From Clostridium frigoris (lineage in GTDB: Bacteria; Bacillota; Clostridia; Clostridiales; Clostridiaceae), in assembly GCF_018861865.1 (NCBI RefSeq), contig NZ_JAHLDV010000003.1, forward strand, positions 62,001 to 126,000: a stretch of 64,000 nucleotides of DNA. Reading direction: 5' to 3'. A model generated the notes under the pieces. It did no database searches and was not told the DNA's origin. It was given only the letters and a program-made list of their open reading frames with translations. This document shows positions 29,618 through 38,989 of this stretch, piece after piece; position 1 is the first letter of the stretch, and every line of letters starts with the position of its first letter. The position numbers and the translations under genes were made by a program.

Positions 29618-30613
29618 TTATTTATCTAGACCTTTTCCAGAATCAGTAACATTATCTAATTCAAGCGGATAAGGTTCAAAGAAAGTTTGATTAATAAGAT
29701 TTTTTTCTTCAAAACGTATAGCATTTGATTTTATAACATAAAGCGGAACACTAAAAGGTACTTTACTTTCTCTGTACTGCTCTATTGTATTTAAAATAAA
29801 TTCTTTCTCTCTATGTGTTAGCTTATCTGAGAAATACCCCATAGATTTTATAAGTACGTTTATATTAGATGTATATCTCGGTAACTTGTTAAGTGCAAGG
29901 TTAAGGTTTATTGCATATTCTTTATAAACTTGTTTTGCACTTAATTCTCCATGTCTACCTATAATGCCTCCGAGTATTTTAAGTTGCTTTTGATTATATG
30001 ACATAAGAAGAAGTTTATTAGTACTATGAAACTCAACTAGATCTTCTATAGACATACTTTCTTCTATAACTCTAAAATTTTTCATAATGTATAGTTTTGT
30101 TAAAAAATGCTGCCGTATATTGAAATTTTTAACCCTTCCATCATCCTCGATTACGGCACTAGGAAATTTATTCATTACTAGCTCGCCAAAAAGTCCTTTT
30201 CCTTTAACCGATGATGAACCCTTTTGTGTACCTTTATAAATTTTAACCTCCTTTATGCCACAAGATGGTGATTTACTTTTTAGTAAAAAGCCATCAACTT
30301 TCGGAAGATTTTTTAGGAATTCCTCTCCAAATTCAAACATTTCATTACTTAATTCCCTTTCAGTTACATGTTGCACTAATTTTATAGGTGATTTTTCATC
30401 TTCTTTTACAATCCTTATAGCTTCCCTAGGGGTATCTAACCCTATTTGAACTTCAGGGCAAACTGTTATAAACTCCACATAATCATTTAATTTATCTACT
30501 AAGTGGCAACCATCCATCTGACCATTATATCTACACGCTTCAAAACCTAAGCATCTACTCACAACAACTACTGGTTTAACACCACTTATTCTTTTTTTAT
30601 AAGACAACTTCAT
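29618..30613 (-). CDS. DUF523 and DUF1722 domain protein (YbgA-like)
   Basis: 331 residues from the ATG at 30613 (site AGAGGATG); the 13 extra upstream codons are unsupported. The N-terminal half (about 10-155) is DUF523: VVVSRCLGFEACRYNGQ, VCPEVQIGLDTPREAIR, KSKSPSCGIKEVKIY, with four cysteines that could hold metal or a cluster. The C-terminal half (about 195-315) is DUF1722: NKLLLMSYNQKQLKILGGI, RYTSNINVLIKSMGYFS. This fusion is common in clostridia; function is unknown. It is monocistronic. Confidence 0.85.
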   Translation of the reverse strand: MKLSYKKRISGVKPVVVVSRCLGFEACRYNGQMDGCHLVDKLNDYVEFITVCPEVQIGLDTPREAIRIVKEDEKSPIKLVQHVTERELSNEMFEFGEEFLKNLPKVDGFLLKSKSPSCGIKEVKIYKGTQKGSSSVKGKGLFGELVMNKFPSAVIEDDGRVKNFNIRQHFLTKLYIMKNFRVIEESMSIEDLVEFHSTNKLLLMSYNQKQLKILGGIIGRHGELSAKQVYKEYAINLNLALNKLPRYTSNINVLIKSMGYFSDKLTHREKEFILNTIEQYRESKVPFSVPLYVIKSNAIRFEEKNLINQTFFEPYPLELDNVTDSGKGLDK

Positions 30614-30821
30614 ATAAAAACATCCTCTCAATAATTTAGTATAATTTTTCATTAGATTATATATTTATATTACTTCAATATTTATTTTAGATTTCCTCTT
30701 TTTTATACTGCTCAATAATTTTCTTTTTAATAAATTTTTATATTCATCAATGTAAAACATGTAAGATTGCTCTTGGTAGTATATAATAACTTTTATAGGA
30801 TATATGCTGAAAGGAGTTATT

Positions 30822-31490
30822 ATGACAATTTATAGATTATCAAATGAATTAATATTCCCTCACCCATCTCTTTCAGATGATGATGGATTACTTGCCATTG
30901 ATGGAGATTTATCGCCCGAGAGACTATTACTTGCATATTCTAATGGAATATTCCCTTGGTACTCAGATGATGAGCCAATACTTTGGTGGTCACCGAATCC
31001 AAGATTTATTGTTTATCCAAAAGATATAAGAACTTCCCACTCTATGAAAAAAATACTTAATAAAAATATATATAAAGTTACCTTTGATACTCATTTTAGG
31101 GATGTTATATCTAATTGTTCAAATTTAAGGCGTAAGGCTGGAACATGGATTACAAATGAAATGATCGAAGCTTACTGCCGCCTCCATGCACTGGGCTATG
31201 CACACAGCGTAGAAACTTGGTTCAATGATAAATTAGTTGGCGGACTATATGGCATAAGCATAGGAAAATGTTTTTTTGGTGAATCAATGTTTTCTACTAT
31301 GGATAATGCTTCTAAAGTTGCCTTTATTACCTTTGGCAAAATACTAAAAGACAAGGAATTTTCAATAATCGACTGTCAAGTTCATACAAATCATCTTGAA
31401 AGCTTAGGTGCCGTTTATATGCCAAGAGAAAAATTTTTAGAACTTGTTGAAAAAGAGATATCAAAATTGCCTTTAAAATTATCATTATAA
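30822..31490 (+). CDS. aat: Leucyl/phenylalanyl-tRNA--protein transferase
   Basis: 222 residues from the ATG at 30822, 6 bases after AAAGGAG. Motifs: [35 protein letters not shown] at the N-terminus (in two parts), WWSPNPRF near 55-62, and [19 protein letters not shown] near 140-158. It adds Leu or Phe to N-terminal Lys/Arg, marking proteins for ClpAP through ClpS. The enzyme is best known in Proteobacteria; in Firmicutes its presence is patchy. It is flanked by unrelated genes. Confidence 0.95.
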   Translation: MTIYRLSNELIFPHPSLSDDDGLLAIDGDLSPERLLLAYSNGIFPWYSDDEPILWWSPNPRFIVYPKDIRTSHSMKKILNKNIYKVTFDTHFRDVISNCSNLRRKAGTWITNEMIEAYCRLHALGYAHSVETWFNDKLVGGLYGISIGKCFFGESMFSTMDNASKVAFITFGKILKDKEFSIIDCQVHTNHLESLGAVYMPREKFLELVEKEISKLPLKLSL

Positions 31491-31526
31491 GCTACACAAT
31501 ATTAAAAATACTAAGTATAAAAATAA

Positions 31527-31558
31527 GTAAACATGAAAACCCAGTGCTTCATGTTTAC
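31527..31558. terminator. Bidirectional terminator between aat and splB
   Basis: GTAAACATGAA (31527-31537) and TTCATGTTTAC (31548-31558) pair perfectly. T5 follows on the plus strand and AT-rich sequence on the other side, between two convergent genes. Confidence 0.8.
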
Positions 31559-31586
31559 CTGTTTTTATACTACAAAAGTTTAAATC

Positions 31587-32597
31587 CTAAGTGAAGTATT
31601 CAATTATTGCCAATTCAAAATTATTATTTATCAATTCTGAAATGTATTTTTTCATATCCTCGCTCTCTGGCTTCTTATATACATACTTGAATTTTCCATA
31701 TGGTCCCCATTTTAACAACCTTTTTTCTTCATCCAAATCAAGTTTAGTATTTTTAAATCTCTGCACTATAAGTTCCTTTGCAGCTTTTGTAAATCTATGT
31801 TGTATAAGTTCAAAACTTACTTCATCATTGTAATCCGCAAGTGCTATTTTTAATGTTTCAAATAGTTCTTTATACTCCACCCTCCAATTATCATATATCA
31901 TAATAGGTGCAATTATAAATCCTATTGGATACCCAGCTGCAGCTATTTTTTTGACTGCGCCTATTCTCTCTTTAAAACTTGAAGTATTATGTTCGAAATT
32001 ATCTATTACATAAGGCGTGTTTAGAGTAAATCTAAATTTTGTATGTTTATTGTGTTTTAATGTTAAAAATGAATCAACATCGTCAAACTTGGTTACAAGT
32101 CTAAGTCTTCCTTTTTCACTTCTCCCAAAAAACTCTATACATTCTTTTAAATTTCCACTTAGGTGCTCAAGTGCAATTGGATCAGTTATACTTGCGCATT
32201 CAAAGGACGTTATACTAGGCATATTAGTTTCTATATATGTTTGTATATTTTCTAAAATTTCTTCAATATTTAGGAAAATTTTCATGAAAGGCTTCTCACC
32301 TTGAGTAGTTTGGAGATAACAATATTCGCAATTTGCAGGACATGAACTTGAAAGCGAAAATTGGTAATCTGCTGATGGTTTACAACTCACTAATTTTTTT
32401 TGACCATTTGTTGTAAAAAGAACGGTTTTTTTAGCTGTAGCATAGTTTTCCTCAGGAGACCCAGAGTCTATTACAACTTTTTTTGAATTAACTATGGGTA
32501 CTTTTAACTTTTCTAAATATTCTATTGTTTTTTTTGATTCTTTGTATTTTAATATTTTTGGATCTATATATGCAATATCTGGTATAAATAACTTCAT
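31587..32597 (-). CDS. splB: Spore photoproduct lyase
   Basis: 336 residues from the ATG at 32597 (GAGGTG site; the in-frame GTG 9 bases earlier overlaps it). The radical-SAM motif is SCPANCEYCYLQTT near 85-98. SPL-type flanks follow: FECASITDPIALEHL near 147-161, RLVTKFDDVD, and RFTLNTPYVIDNFEH. It repairs the thymine dimer of spore DNA during germination. The position that holds the catalytic cysteine of the B. subtilis enzyme appears to be Ser, with a Cys two residues earlier (alignment by eye). Expected expression in the forespore. Confidence 0.9.
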   Translation of the reverse strand: MKLFIPDIAYIDPKILKYKESKKTIEYLEKLKVPIVNSKKVVIDSGSPEENYATAKKTVLFTTNGQKKLVSCKPSADYQFSLSSSCPANCEYCYLQTTQGEKPFMKIFLNIEEILENIQTYIETNMPSITSFECASITDPIALEHLSGNLKECIEFFGRSEKGRLRLVTKFDDVDSFLTLKHNKHTKFRFTLNTPYVIDNFEHNTSSFKERIGAVKKIAAAGYPIGFIIAPIMIYDNWRVEYKELFETLKIALADYNDEVSFELIQHRFTKAAKELIVQRFKNTKLDLDEEKRLLKWGPYGKFKYVYKKPESEDMKKYISELINNNFELAIIEYFT

Positions 32598-32680
32598 TAA
32601 ATTCACCTCATAGGTATTGTTTTATTAAACAAAGTTATTTATACACTTTATCCTATTCATAAAATTATATACTTAATACC

Positions 32681-32914
32681 CTATCTAATATTGTATTTAT
32701 TAATTACCTTATTTTTTAGTTTTTTACCCAATGTCTCACCTAAAAATCTATCAATCATATCGTCCTTAGTAGCCTTACCCTCTATAAATATATTGAATTT
32801 TTTACAAAGCTTGCTTAAATCACTTTTACTTATATCATAAGTTTTAATAAAACTTTTTGCAGTTTTAATACTAGTCATAGCTATTATTCGTTTATACATT
32901 TCATCATTAGTCAT
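32681..32914 (-). CDS. Small basic helical protein, unknown
   Basis: 77 residues, Lys-rich (about 17 Lys), predicted all-helical: TAKSFIKTYDISKSDLSKLCKK could form a helix-turn-helix-like pair. One cysteine. AGAGGTG precedes the ATG. I do not recognise a family. It lies alone between splB and the LURP-one gene on the same strand. Confidence 0.6.
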   Translation of the reverse strand: MTNDEMYKRIIAMTSIKTAKSFIKTYDISKSDLSKLCKKFNIFIEGKATKDDMIDRFLGETLGKKLKNKVINKYNIR

Positions 32915-33021
32915 GATAACACCTCTAATCTTTTATTTAATAAATACATTATATCATCTTAAACGCAATCAATAAATCATTTATAATTAAACAATTATAA
33001 TTGATTTATTACTTCTTATAT

Positions 33022-33513
33022 TTATCCATTATTTTGTTTTTTGTTATCATGCAACACTTGGTCAATTACTATTACCATCGCTAATACAACCGCATAATCT
33101 TCTGATTCATTTATGTCTATCTCATAGGTATCTCCCCATGAAACCCACTTTTTGTTTATTTCTGCAATGGCATTACCATTTTTCACAATTGAAAAATCAT
33201 GTGCTAAAAAATCTCCTTCAATCTCATAATTGCCAGTATTACTTTCTATATGAAATCTATTACTAAAAAAAGTAAATTCTTTCTTCACTTTGGCGATATA
33301 ATTTCCATTTAAATATATATTGTATTGCGGCAAGAATTTAAATAACTTCTGTTCAATATATACAATTTCATTATGATTCATATCATACATTCTAAGCTTG
33401 TTTCCTATTGAAAAAAATTTCCCTTCTACATTAAATACATCATTACCTGAAACATCCTTTATGCTAAAATTGTCACTTATTGAAAATACCTTTTGTCTTA
33501 TATAAAATTTCAC
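33022..33513 (-). CDS. LURP-one-related (YxjI-type) protein
   Basis: About 163 residues from a GTG at 33513, which is 7 bases after AAGGAGG; the open frame's earlier ATG overlaps that site. The repeated short strands (KFYIRQKVFSISDNFSIKD, GKFFSIGNKLRMYD, YNIYLNGNYIAKVKKEF, YEIEGDFLAHDFSIVKNG) fit the 12-stranded barrel of LURP-one/tubby-like proteins. Function in bacteria is unknown; a membrane-lipid link has been proposed for the fold. It ends in an asparagine-rich tail. Confidence 0.75.
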   Translation of the reverse strand: MKFYIRQKVFSISDNFSIKDVSGNDVFNVEGKFFSIGNKLRMYDMNHNEIVYIEQKLFKFLPQYNIYLNGNYIAKVKKEFTFFSNRFHIESNTGNYEIEGDFLAHDFSIVKNGNAIAEINKKWVSWGDTYEIDINESEDYAVVLAMVIVIDQVLHDNKKQNNG

Positions 33514-33605
33514 ACAAAATCCTCCTTTTGAAAAATTCATCCTGATATATTTTATTATACATTATAAATATAATACTACTAATTTATAATTATATTTTAA
33601 AACAA

Positions 33606-33642
33606 AATAATTGGGTACAGGATACTCCTACACCCAATTATT
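33606..33642. terminator. Terminator after the RlmA-like gene
   Basis: AATAATTGGGT (33606-33616) and ACCCAATTATT (33632-33642) pair over 11 bp. It lies 10 bp past the stop of the methyltransferase gene. Confidence 0.8.
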
Positions 33643-33652
33643 TATTATAATT

Positions 33653-34516
33653 TCACAAACATTTCTCATATACACTTATATTAAAATGAAGTGCCGTTGA
33701 AAGTTTAGAAGTCTCAATCGCTTTTTCTCTCATAGCATTGTCAAAGGTCCAATAATAAGGAGTCATTCTTATAAGATTTTTTACACTTTCTCTATCTTCT
33801 AACTGAATGTTATACTTAACTTCTGATTTCTTTATTAATTTAAAACCCTCAAAAATCGTTTCTTTTTCCTGATGCTTTCTGGCATTTACATATAATATCT
33901 CTTTTAAACCATATAAATGCTCAATCCCCGGTGTTACAACTACCAATTTCCCATTATCTTTTAGAACCCTTTTAAGTTCTAAATCATCAGAAGGTGCAAA
34001 ATTTCTAATAATAACGTCTATAGTATTCGTCATTATGGGTAAATTAAAATTACTGCTAACTATAAAGTTTATTTCTTTATCTCTCTTAACTGCATAAGTA
34101 ACTGCTGATTTCGATATATCTACGCCAAAAAAATTAAACTGCTTACTTAAAGGACATTTAGATTCATTTGCATAAATAGTTTCCTTAAGTCTTGATAAAA
34201 AATATCCTTCTCCACACCCAGCATCAAGTATATTTATATTTTTTTCACTCATGTTCGATATTATTATCTCATTAAGTTTATCCGAAAAAATGTGGTAATA
34301 ACCTCTATTTAAGAAATCTTTACGACCTTCCATCATTTCTTTACTATCTCCAGGATCTTTAGTTTTCTTTTGATTAGCTAATAAAAGATTAATATATCCT
34401 TTGCTAGATATATCATAACTATGATTATTTAAACATACGCATTGTTTTTCATTTTTTTCAAGACTTAAATTGCAAACAGGACATTTTAATAAAGAATGCA
34501 CATTTTCTATTACCAC
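33653..34516 (-). CDS. rlmA: 23S rRNA (guanine-N1) methyltransferase, RlmA family
   Basis: About 287 residues. The N-terminal zinc ribbon CPVCNLSLEKNEKQCVCLNNH (CxxC...C...H) lies within about the first 40 residues; it is followed by DISSKGYINLLLANQKKTKDPGDSKEM, a typical RlmA linker, and the SAM site NILDAGCGEGYFLSRL near 95. The start is uncertain: the GTG at 34516 fits GGAAGG upstream better than the TTG at 34534, which lies inside that site. It modifies G745 or G748, depending on subgroup; the latter gives macrolide tolerance in some Gram-positives. Confidence 0.87.
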   Translation of the reverse strand: MVIENVHSLLKCPVCNLSLEKNEKQCVCLNNHSYDISSKGYINLLLANQKKTKDPGDSKEMMEGRKDFLNRGYYHIFSDKLNEIIISNMSEKNINILDAGCGEGYFLSRLKETIYANESKCPLSKQFNFFGVDISKSAVTYAVKRDKEINFIVSSNFNLPIMTNTIDVIIRNFAPSDDLELKRVLKDNGKLVVVTPGIEHLYGLKEILYVNARKHQEKETIFEGFKLIKKSEVKYNIQLEDRESVKNLIRMTPYYWTFDNAMREKAIETSKLSTALHFNISVYEKCL

Positions 34517-34573
34517 GAAATCACTACCTTCCAAAGAATAAACTAAAGTATTTTGTATATATTTCTTACATAA

Positions 34574-35614
34574 TTAATCTTCCGTAATTTTAGGACTACT
34601 TTTTTCATTAAGATCCACGCCTACTAAATCTAATACGAATATAACTATTGGTATACCTAGCAAAAGACCCCATATACCCATAAAATGTTCTGATATTATT
34701 AAAGTTGTAAAAGTAAAAAATATTGGAAGATGTGTAGTGTCAGACATAAATTTTGGATTTAAAATATAGCTTTCAATGGCATGAATTATAAAAATCATAA
34801 TAAGCACAAAAATAACTTTAACTAATCCACCTATTTTGAAGGCAATTAAGCATAGTGGTATTAGAGAAATAAATACTCCCGCCACAGGTACTAAACTTAA
34901 AACAAATATCATAAATGCAAGAGCAAATAATTGTGGAAAACCCATTATAGTAAGTCCTATAATTGATAATACTGTATTTGTAATTGCTATCATTATTTGA
35001 GCCTGAATTACTTTACCAAAAGAATTTAAGAAGTTGTTTCCAAAATAACTAAAATAATTATATGCACCCGATACTCTACTATGTTTAAACTTGTGTACAA
35101 AATTTAAAATCCCATCTTTTTCTAATATAAATACTAAACTTAATAGGAGTGCCATAAAGAAATTAATACTCCATTTACCTAAATTTGTTACAAAAAGCAT
35201 AATACTTTGAATACCTGATTTGGCATAACTTGCTATATCAATTTGATTAAATATTGGTGACAGATACGCCATAACCCCTTTTGTGTTCTTAGCAAAATTT
35301 ATATACTCCATTTTGTCTAAAATAAGTAAACTCTCTGATACTGCTATTGGTATATATTTTGCTGCTAGGAGCACTATACTTACTGTAATAAACATATATA
35401 TAATTATAGTAATAATGGTGGGACTTACTTTTATAATTTTGTTAATTTGGCAAACTAATAAACTTTGCATACTATTCACTAAATAAGTAATCATAAAAGT
35501 TAATAAAATTAAATTAAAAATAGACCTTATTAAATACGCGAATAATACTATTATTGCAAATAATATCATTTTCATAACTGACTCTTTCTTACACAACTGT
35601 TTTATCGTTTGCAT
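34574..35614 (-). CDS. AI-2E family (PerM-type) transporter
   Basis: 346 residues with about seven to eight hydrophobic segments. It has the paired N-terminal helices, a long amphipathic middle region, and the conserved late block FALAFMIFVLSLVPVAGVFISLIPLCLI, then ILNPKFMSDTTHLPIFFTF and GIWGLLLGIPIVIFVLDLV. The family exports small molecules or acts in sodium/proton exchange; the substrate is unknown. AAAGGAG precedes the start. Monocistronic. Confidence 0.88.
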   Translation of the reverse strand: MQTIKQLCKKESVMKMILFAIIVLFAYLIRSIFNLILLTFMITYLVNSMQSLLVCQINKIIKVSPTIITIIIYMFITVSIVLLAAKYIPIAVSESLLILDKMEYINFAKNTKGVMAYLSPIFNQIDIASYAKSGIQSIMLFVTNLGKWSINFFMALLLSLVFILEKDGILNFVHKFKHSRVSGAYNYFSYFGNNFLNSFGKVIQAQIMIAITNTVLSIIGLTIMGFPQLFALAFMIFVLSLVPVAGVFISLIPLCLIAFKIGGLVKVIFVLIMIFIIHAIESYILNPKFMSDTTHLPIFFTFTTLIISEHFMGIWGLLLGIPIVIFVLDLVGVDLNEKSSPKITED

Positions 35615-35867
35615 TTAAAATACTCCTTTATTTTCTTTTATTAGTTACTTTCAATAGATATTACATTCTTCTCCATTTATATCAGTATAAGATGTTATTT
35701 TTCAACTAATTCATTATAGCAAATTTTTTAACTTATTTCTATTAATTACTCTTAATAACCTTAATTTTATAATTTACCATAAAGCACTACGTATAAGAAA
35801 AATAGTGTATACTATTAATGCATCTAATAATATTATATCCTAAATAGAAAGTTTGGTGGTGAAATAA

Positions 35868-36128
35868 ATGAAACCAATAATTATGTTTGTAACTGAATGG
35901 TGTCCCTACTGTAAAAAAGCACTTGGTTGGATGGAAAACATAAAAAAACAAAATCCAGAATATGCTGATATAGAAATTAAAATAATCGATGAAGAGCTAG
36001 AGCCTGATATAGCAAAACAATATACTTATTATTATGTACCTACTTATTATGTAGATGGCATAAAGGTTCATGAAGGCGTTGCTTCTAAAAATATTATTAA
36101 TAGGATATTTGAAAAAGCTTTTAAATAA
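35868..36128 (+). CDS. Thioredoxin-fold/glutaredoxin-like protein with CPYC site
   Basis: 86 residues. It has the active-site motif EWCPYCKK at residues 10-17 and a cis-Pro region VPTYYVDGIKVHEG near 58-71, both typical of thioredoxin-fold proteins. The length fits a small glutaredoxin, but clostridia lack glutathione, so another thiol partner is likely. The start follows GGTGG. Single gene, plus strand. Confidence 0.88.
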   Translation: MKPIIMFVTEWCPYCKKALGWMENIKKQNPEYADIEIKIIDEELEPDIAKQYTYYYVPTYYVDGIKVHEGVASKNIINRIFEKAFK

Positions 36129-36197
36129 AATAGTTCTTAATAAGTTATCAATACAAACATTAGGAAGAAAGTTTCATAACTATCTTCTTGATGGTTT

Positions 36198-36914
36198 TTA
36201 CATTCTATATTTATAAATCTCTATTCTAAAAGTATTTTCTATTTCTTTATAATTCATAATACTTTCAATCTTTATAGTATATAAATCATTTTTTTTTGAC
36301 ATGCTTATAGTGCTTTTTCTTATTTCTGATAATGCTGATCTATAAATGTTTATTTTCCTATTATATCTATCTATACTATTATTGAAATCATGTCTCTCCT
36401 TTTGTATTTTATTTTTTCTTTCATCACATTGTTTTATTTTTATTTTTATAATTAACTCATTAGAATAATTGGTATAAACTTTTTTATATTCGCTAAAAAT
36501 TATTTTTTTGATAACTTTAAATTTTTCTCTACTCAAAAAAATTTCAAGTGCTCCATGTAATGCCCTCCCTTGTTGCTTCTCGTCATTTAAAATAGTTTCT
36601 AATTTCTTTATATTGAATTTTATTTCTTTAATATTTTTCTTATTAACTATAATTTTATCTCTAAGTTCTATTTTATTTTTTTCATTATTTCTCATTCTAA
36701 ATTTATTTAAATTTATACTATCAGTGAGTATTTTTTTATTCAATTCTAAAGATTCACTATTGAACTTTTGCATCTTAAATAGTTTGCATATGTCTATTCT
36801 AGAATTACTAAAGTTTTCAATTAAATCTTCTAATTTTCCTACATTAGAATCATATAACTGAAATTCTTTTACTATAGAACTAAATATAAAATTATCTTTT
36901 GATGTCAAAGTCAT
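36198..36914 (-). CDS. Coiled-coil protein of unknown function
   Basis: 238 residues, with about 30% Lys+Glu+Asp and long heptad-like stretches (about 40-200: NLNKF..NEKNKIELRDKIIVNKKN, LETILNDEKQQ), so a dimeric coiled coil is likely. No signal peptide, no membrane segment, no cysteine cluster. The N-terminal 30 residues and C-terminal 20 look globular. AAAGGGGG precedes the ATG. I do not recognise it; no partner gene is on the same strand. Confidence 0.65.
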   Translation of the reverse strand: MTLTSKDNFIFSSIVKEFQLYDSNVGKLEDLIENFSNSRIDICKLFKMQKFNSESLELNKKILTDSINLNKFRMRNNEKNKIELRDKIIVNKKNIKEIKFNIKKLETILNDEKQQGRALHGALEIFLSREKFKVIKKIIFSEYKKVYTNYSNELIIKIKIKQCDERKNKIQKERHDFNNSIDRYNRKINIYRSALSEIRKSTISMSKKNDLYTIKIESIMNYKEIENTFRIEIYKYRM

Positions 36915-37049
36915 TATTTAAATCCCCCTTTGAATTATTAATTATTTATTTTTATTTTTTAAAATTGGTGTATACCTTTCTAATCCTTGGATATACTATT
37001 ATTGTAGTCGACAAACAAACATTAAACTTATAGTAGGGAGATGTTAGTT

Positions 37050-37121
37050 ATGTTAAATAATAAATTATTTGTAATTTTACGCGCAAGCAGTATTGCTAGG
37101 GCTAAAAACGGTGACTACTAA
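37050..37121 (+). CDS. Small ORF of 23 codons with its own terminator
   Basis: The reading frame encodes MLNNKLFVILRASSIARA followed by five more residues (KNGDY). A GGGAG site lies 9 bases upstream. About 90 bp downstream is a strong plus-strand terminator. The peptide has a hydrophobic run (LFVIL) and a basic middle. It could be a small secreted or membrane peptide, a leader, or the coding part of a regulatory RNA. Translation is not proven; the surrounding 350 bp contain no other gene. Confidence 0.45.
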   Translation: MLNNKLFVILRASSIARAKNGDY

Positions 37122-37165
37122 CTAATTCTGTATGAAAATTAAAATACAGAATAGTAAATTCATAT

Positions 37166-37223
37166 ATTAATATGGATTAGTAAAGCCAATGATTATTAAT
37201 ATGGATTAGTAAAGCCAATGATT
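37166..37223 (+). repeat. Exact 29-bp tandem duplication containing a terminator arm
   Basis: Positions 37166-37194 and 37195-37223 are identical; each unit includes TAAAGCCAATGATT, the left arm of the terminator at 37211-37245. So the left arm exists twice in tandem and the right arm once. Confidence 0.92.
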
Positions 37224-37245
37224 ATTATAAATAATCATTGGCTTT
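37211..37245 (+). terminator. Rho-independent terminator of the small ORF transcript
   Basis: AAAGCCAATGATTATT (37211-37226) pairs perfectly with AATAATCATTGGCTTT (37230-37245). The U-run (TATTTTTTTAT) follows on the plus strand only, so it ends plus-strand transcription, that is, the short transcript over 37050-37121. Confidence 0.88.
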
Positions 37246-37265
37246 ATTTTTTTATCCTATATTAT

Positions 37266-38540
37266 TTATCTTGTTGTTCGCGTATTTTTATGAGGATTTT
37301 GACCTTGTGCACTTCTTCCATTTCTCCTAGCATAGCCATTAGAACGAGATTTTCCTGTAGAATTTTTTTTAACATCCCCCTTAGTAACTATCGCTACAAC
37401 ATTACTTGCAGGATAAGGATGATCCTCTATTACTGGTATTGATTTAGATATAACCTTCTCAATATCCTTAAGAAAGGGCTTTTCTTCAACATCACAAAAC
37501 GATAATGCAACTCCACCTAGCCCTGCTCTGCCAGTTCTTCCTATTCTATGAACATAAGTCTCTGGAATATTTGGTAAATCAAAATTAATTACATGAGATA
37601 ACTCATCTACATCTATTCCTCTTGCTGCAATATCGGTCGCAACTAATACTCTTGTTATTCCTTGTTTGAAATTATTTAAGGCAAGTTGCCTTGCATTCTG
37701 CGATTTATTACCGTGAATAGCTTGAGACTCTATTCCTTCATTATTTAAGTCCTTAGTAATTTTATTTGCTCCATGTTTCGTTCTTGAAAATACTAAAGCA
37801 GAAACTATAGATTTATCTTTTAGCAAATGAACAAGCAATGATTTTTTATCTTTTTTATCTACAAAATATACTGCTTGCTCAATAAGTTCTATAGTTGATG
37901 AAACAGGTGTTACTGCTACTTTAACTGGATCCACAAGAATATTATCAACAAGCTTTGAGATTTCATTAGGCATTGTTGCTGAAAATAACATAGTTTGTCT
38001 AATCTTTGGCAATTGTGCTATTATTTTTTTTACATCACGTAAAAAACCCATGTCAAGCATACGGTCTGCCTCATCAAGTACAAACATCTCAACATGATGT
38101 ATGTTTATGAATTTCTGCTGCATAAGATCAAGTAATCTACCAGTTGTTGCAATTAAAATATCTACTCCACCTTTTAAAGCATCAGTTTGTTTTTTTTGTG
38201 ATACTCCTCCAAAAATAACAGTACTAGTAAGATTCATGTATTTACCATACGATTCGAAACTTTCTCCAATTTGAATTGCAAGTTCTCTCGTAGGTGCAAG
38301 TATTAAAGCCTTAATATTTTTAGGTCCTTTTATAACCTTTTGTTTTCCACAAAGAGTTTGTAGTATAGGAATAGCAAATGCTGCAGTCTTTCCAGTACCT
38401 GTTTGTGCACATCCTAGAAAATCTTTACCTTCTAATATGCTAGGAATTGAGGCCTCTTGTATAGGCGTAGGTTCCTCATATCCCTCATCTTTTAATGCTT
38501 TTTTTATTGGTGTAATGAGATTTAAATCTTCAAATAACAT
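37266..38540 (-). CDS. DEAD-box RNA helicase (RhlE/CshB-like)
   Basis: 424 residues. All helicase motifs are present in order: Q motif [12 protein letters not shown] (about 18-29), motif [12 protein letters not shown] (about 42-52), Ia PTRELAIQ, Ib [24 protein letters not shown] (about 152), [50 protein letters not shown] (about 335). The last 40 residues are basic and Arg/Asn/Gly-rich, a non-specific RNA-binding tail. Such helicases aid mRNA decay or ribosome assembly in the cold. Monocistronic. Confidence 0.94.
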   Translation of the reverse strand: MLFEDLNLITPIKKALKDEGYEEPTPIQEASIPSILEGKDFLGCAQTGTGKTAAFAIPILQTLCGKQKVIKGPKNIKALILAPTRELAIQIGESFESYGKYMNLTSTVIFGGVSQKKQTDALKGGVDILIATTGRLLDLMQQKFINIHHVEMFVLDEADRMLDMGFLRDVKKIIAQLPKIRQTMLFSATMPNEISKLVDNILVDPVKVAVTPVSSTIELIEQAVYFVDKKDKKSLLVHLLKDKSIVSALVFSRTKHGANKITKDLNNEGIESQAIHGNKSQNARQLALNNFKQGITRVLVATDIAARGIDVDELSHVINFDLPNIPETYVHRIGRTGRAGLGGVALSFCDVEEKPFLKDIEKVISKSIPVIEDHPYPASNVVAIVTKGDVKKNSTGKSRSNGYARRNGRSAQGQNPHKNTRTTR

Positions 38541-38989
38541 TTTTTCTCCTTTGGAAGTGGCTGTCTTTAACTTTAAATGTCACAAATCATTAATATCCTG
38601 TTATGAATCTTCTTGAAAATTGGAAACAACAACTTTCTTCCATGATTATATTGCATCTAAGAAACCACCCTTTATTAGTGATATGAGTATATTTAGGCTG
38701 ATTAATCTTCATTTAACTTTGACTTTATAGGTCTTTTATATATAAATAAATATGTTTCTCTTTTATCAACTTCAATTTTTCAATTTAAATGTTCGTAACA
38801 CTCATATTTTTTAATTATAACATATTTCTAGTCTTCTAGCTATTATTCTGATTTTTACAACCCTATAATAAAGAATCTAATAAGTTTTTAATTTTTTTTT
38901 CATATACTTAATTTTAAGCGAATATTAATTGCGAATTACCATAAACTACAGCTATAAAATATATTTTATTTACAAAAGGAGACATTTTT
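38541..38989. other. Divergent intergenic region, helicase / short-chain dehydrogenase
   Basis: 449 bp. It contains the unusually long upstream region of the DEAD-box gene (possible long 5' leader, as for cold-induced helicase genes; inference) and the AAAAGGAG site of the dehydrogenase at about 38976. I see no small gene, known RNA or strong hairpin. Confidence 0.5.
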
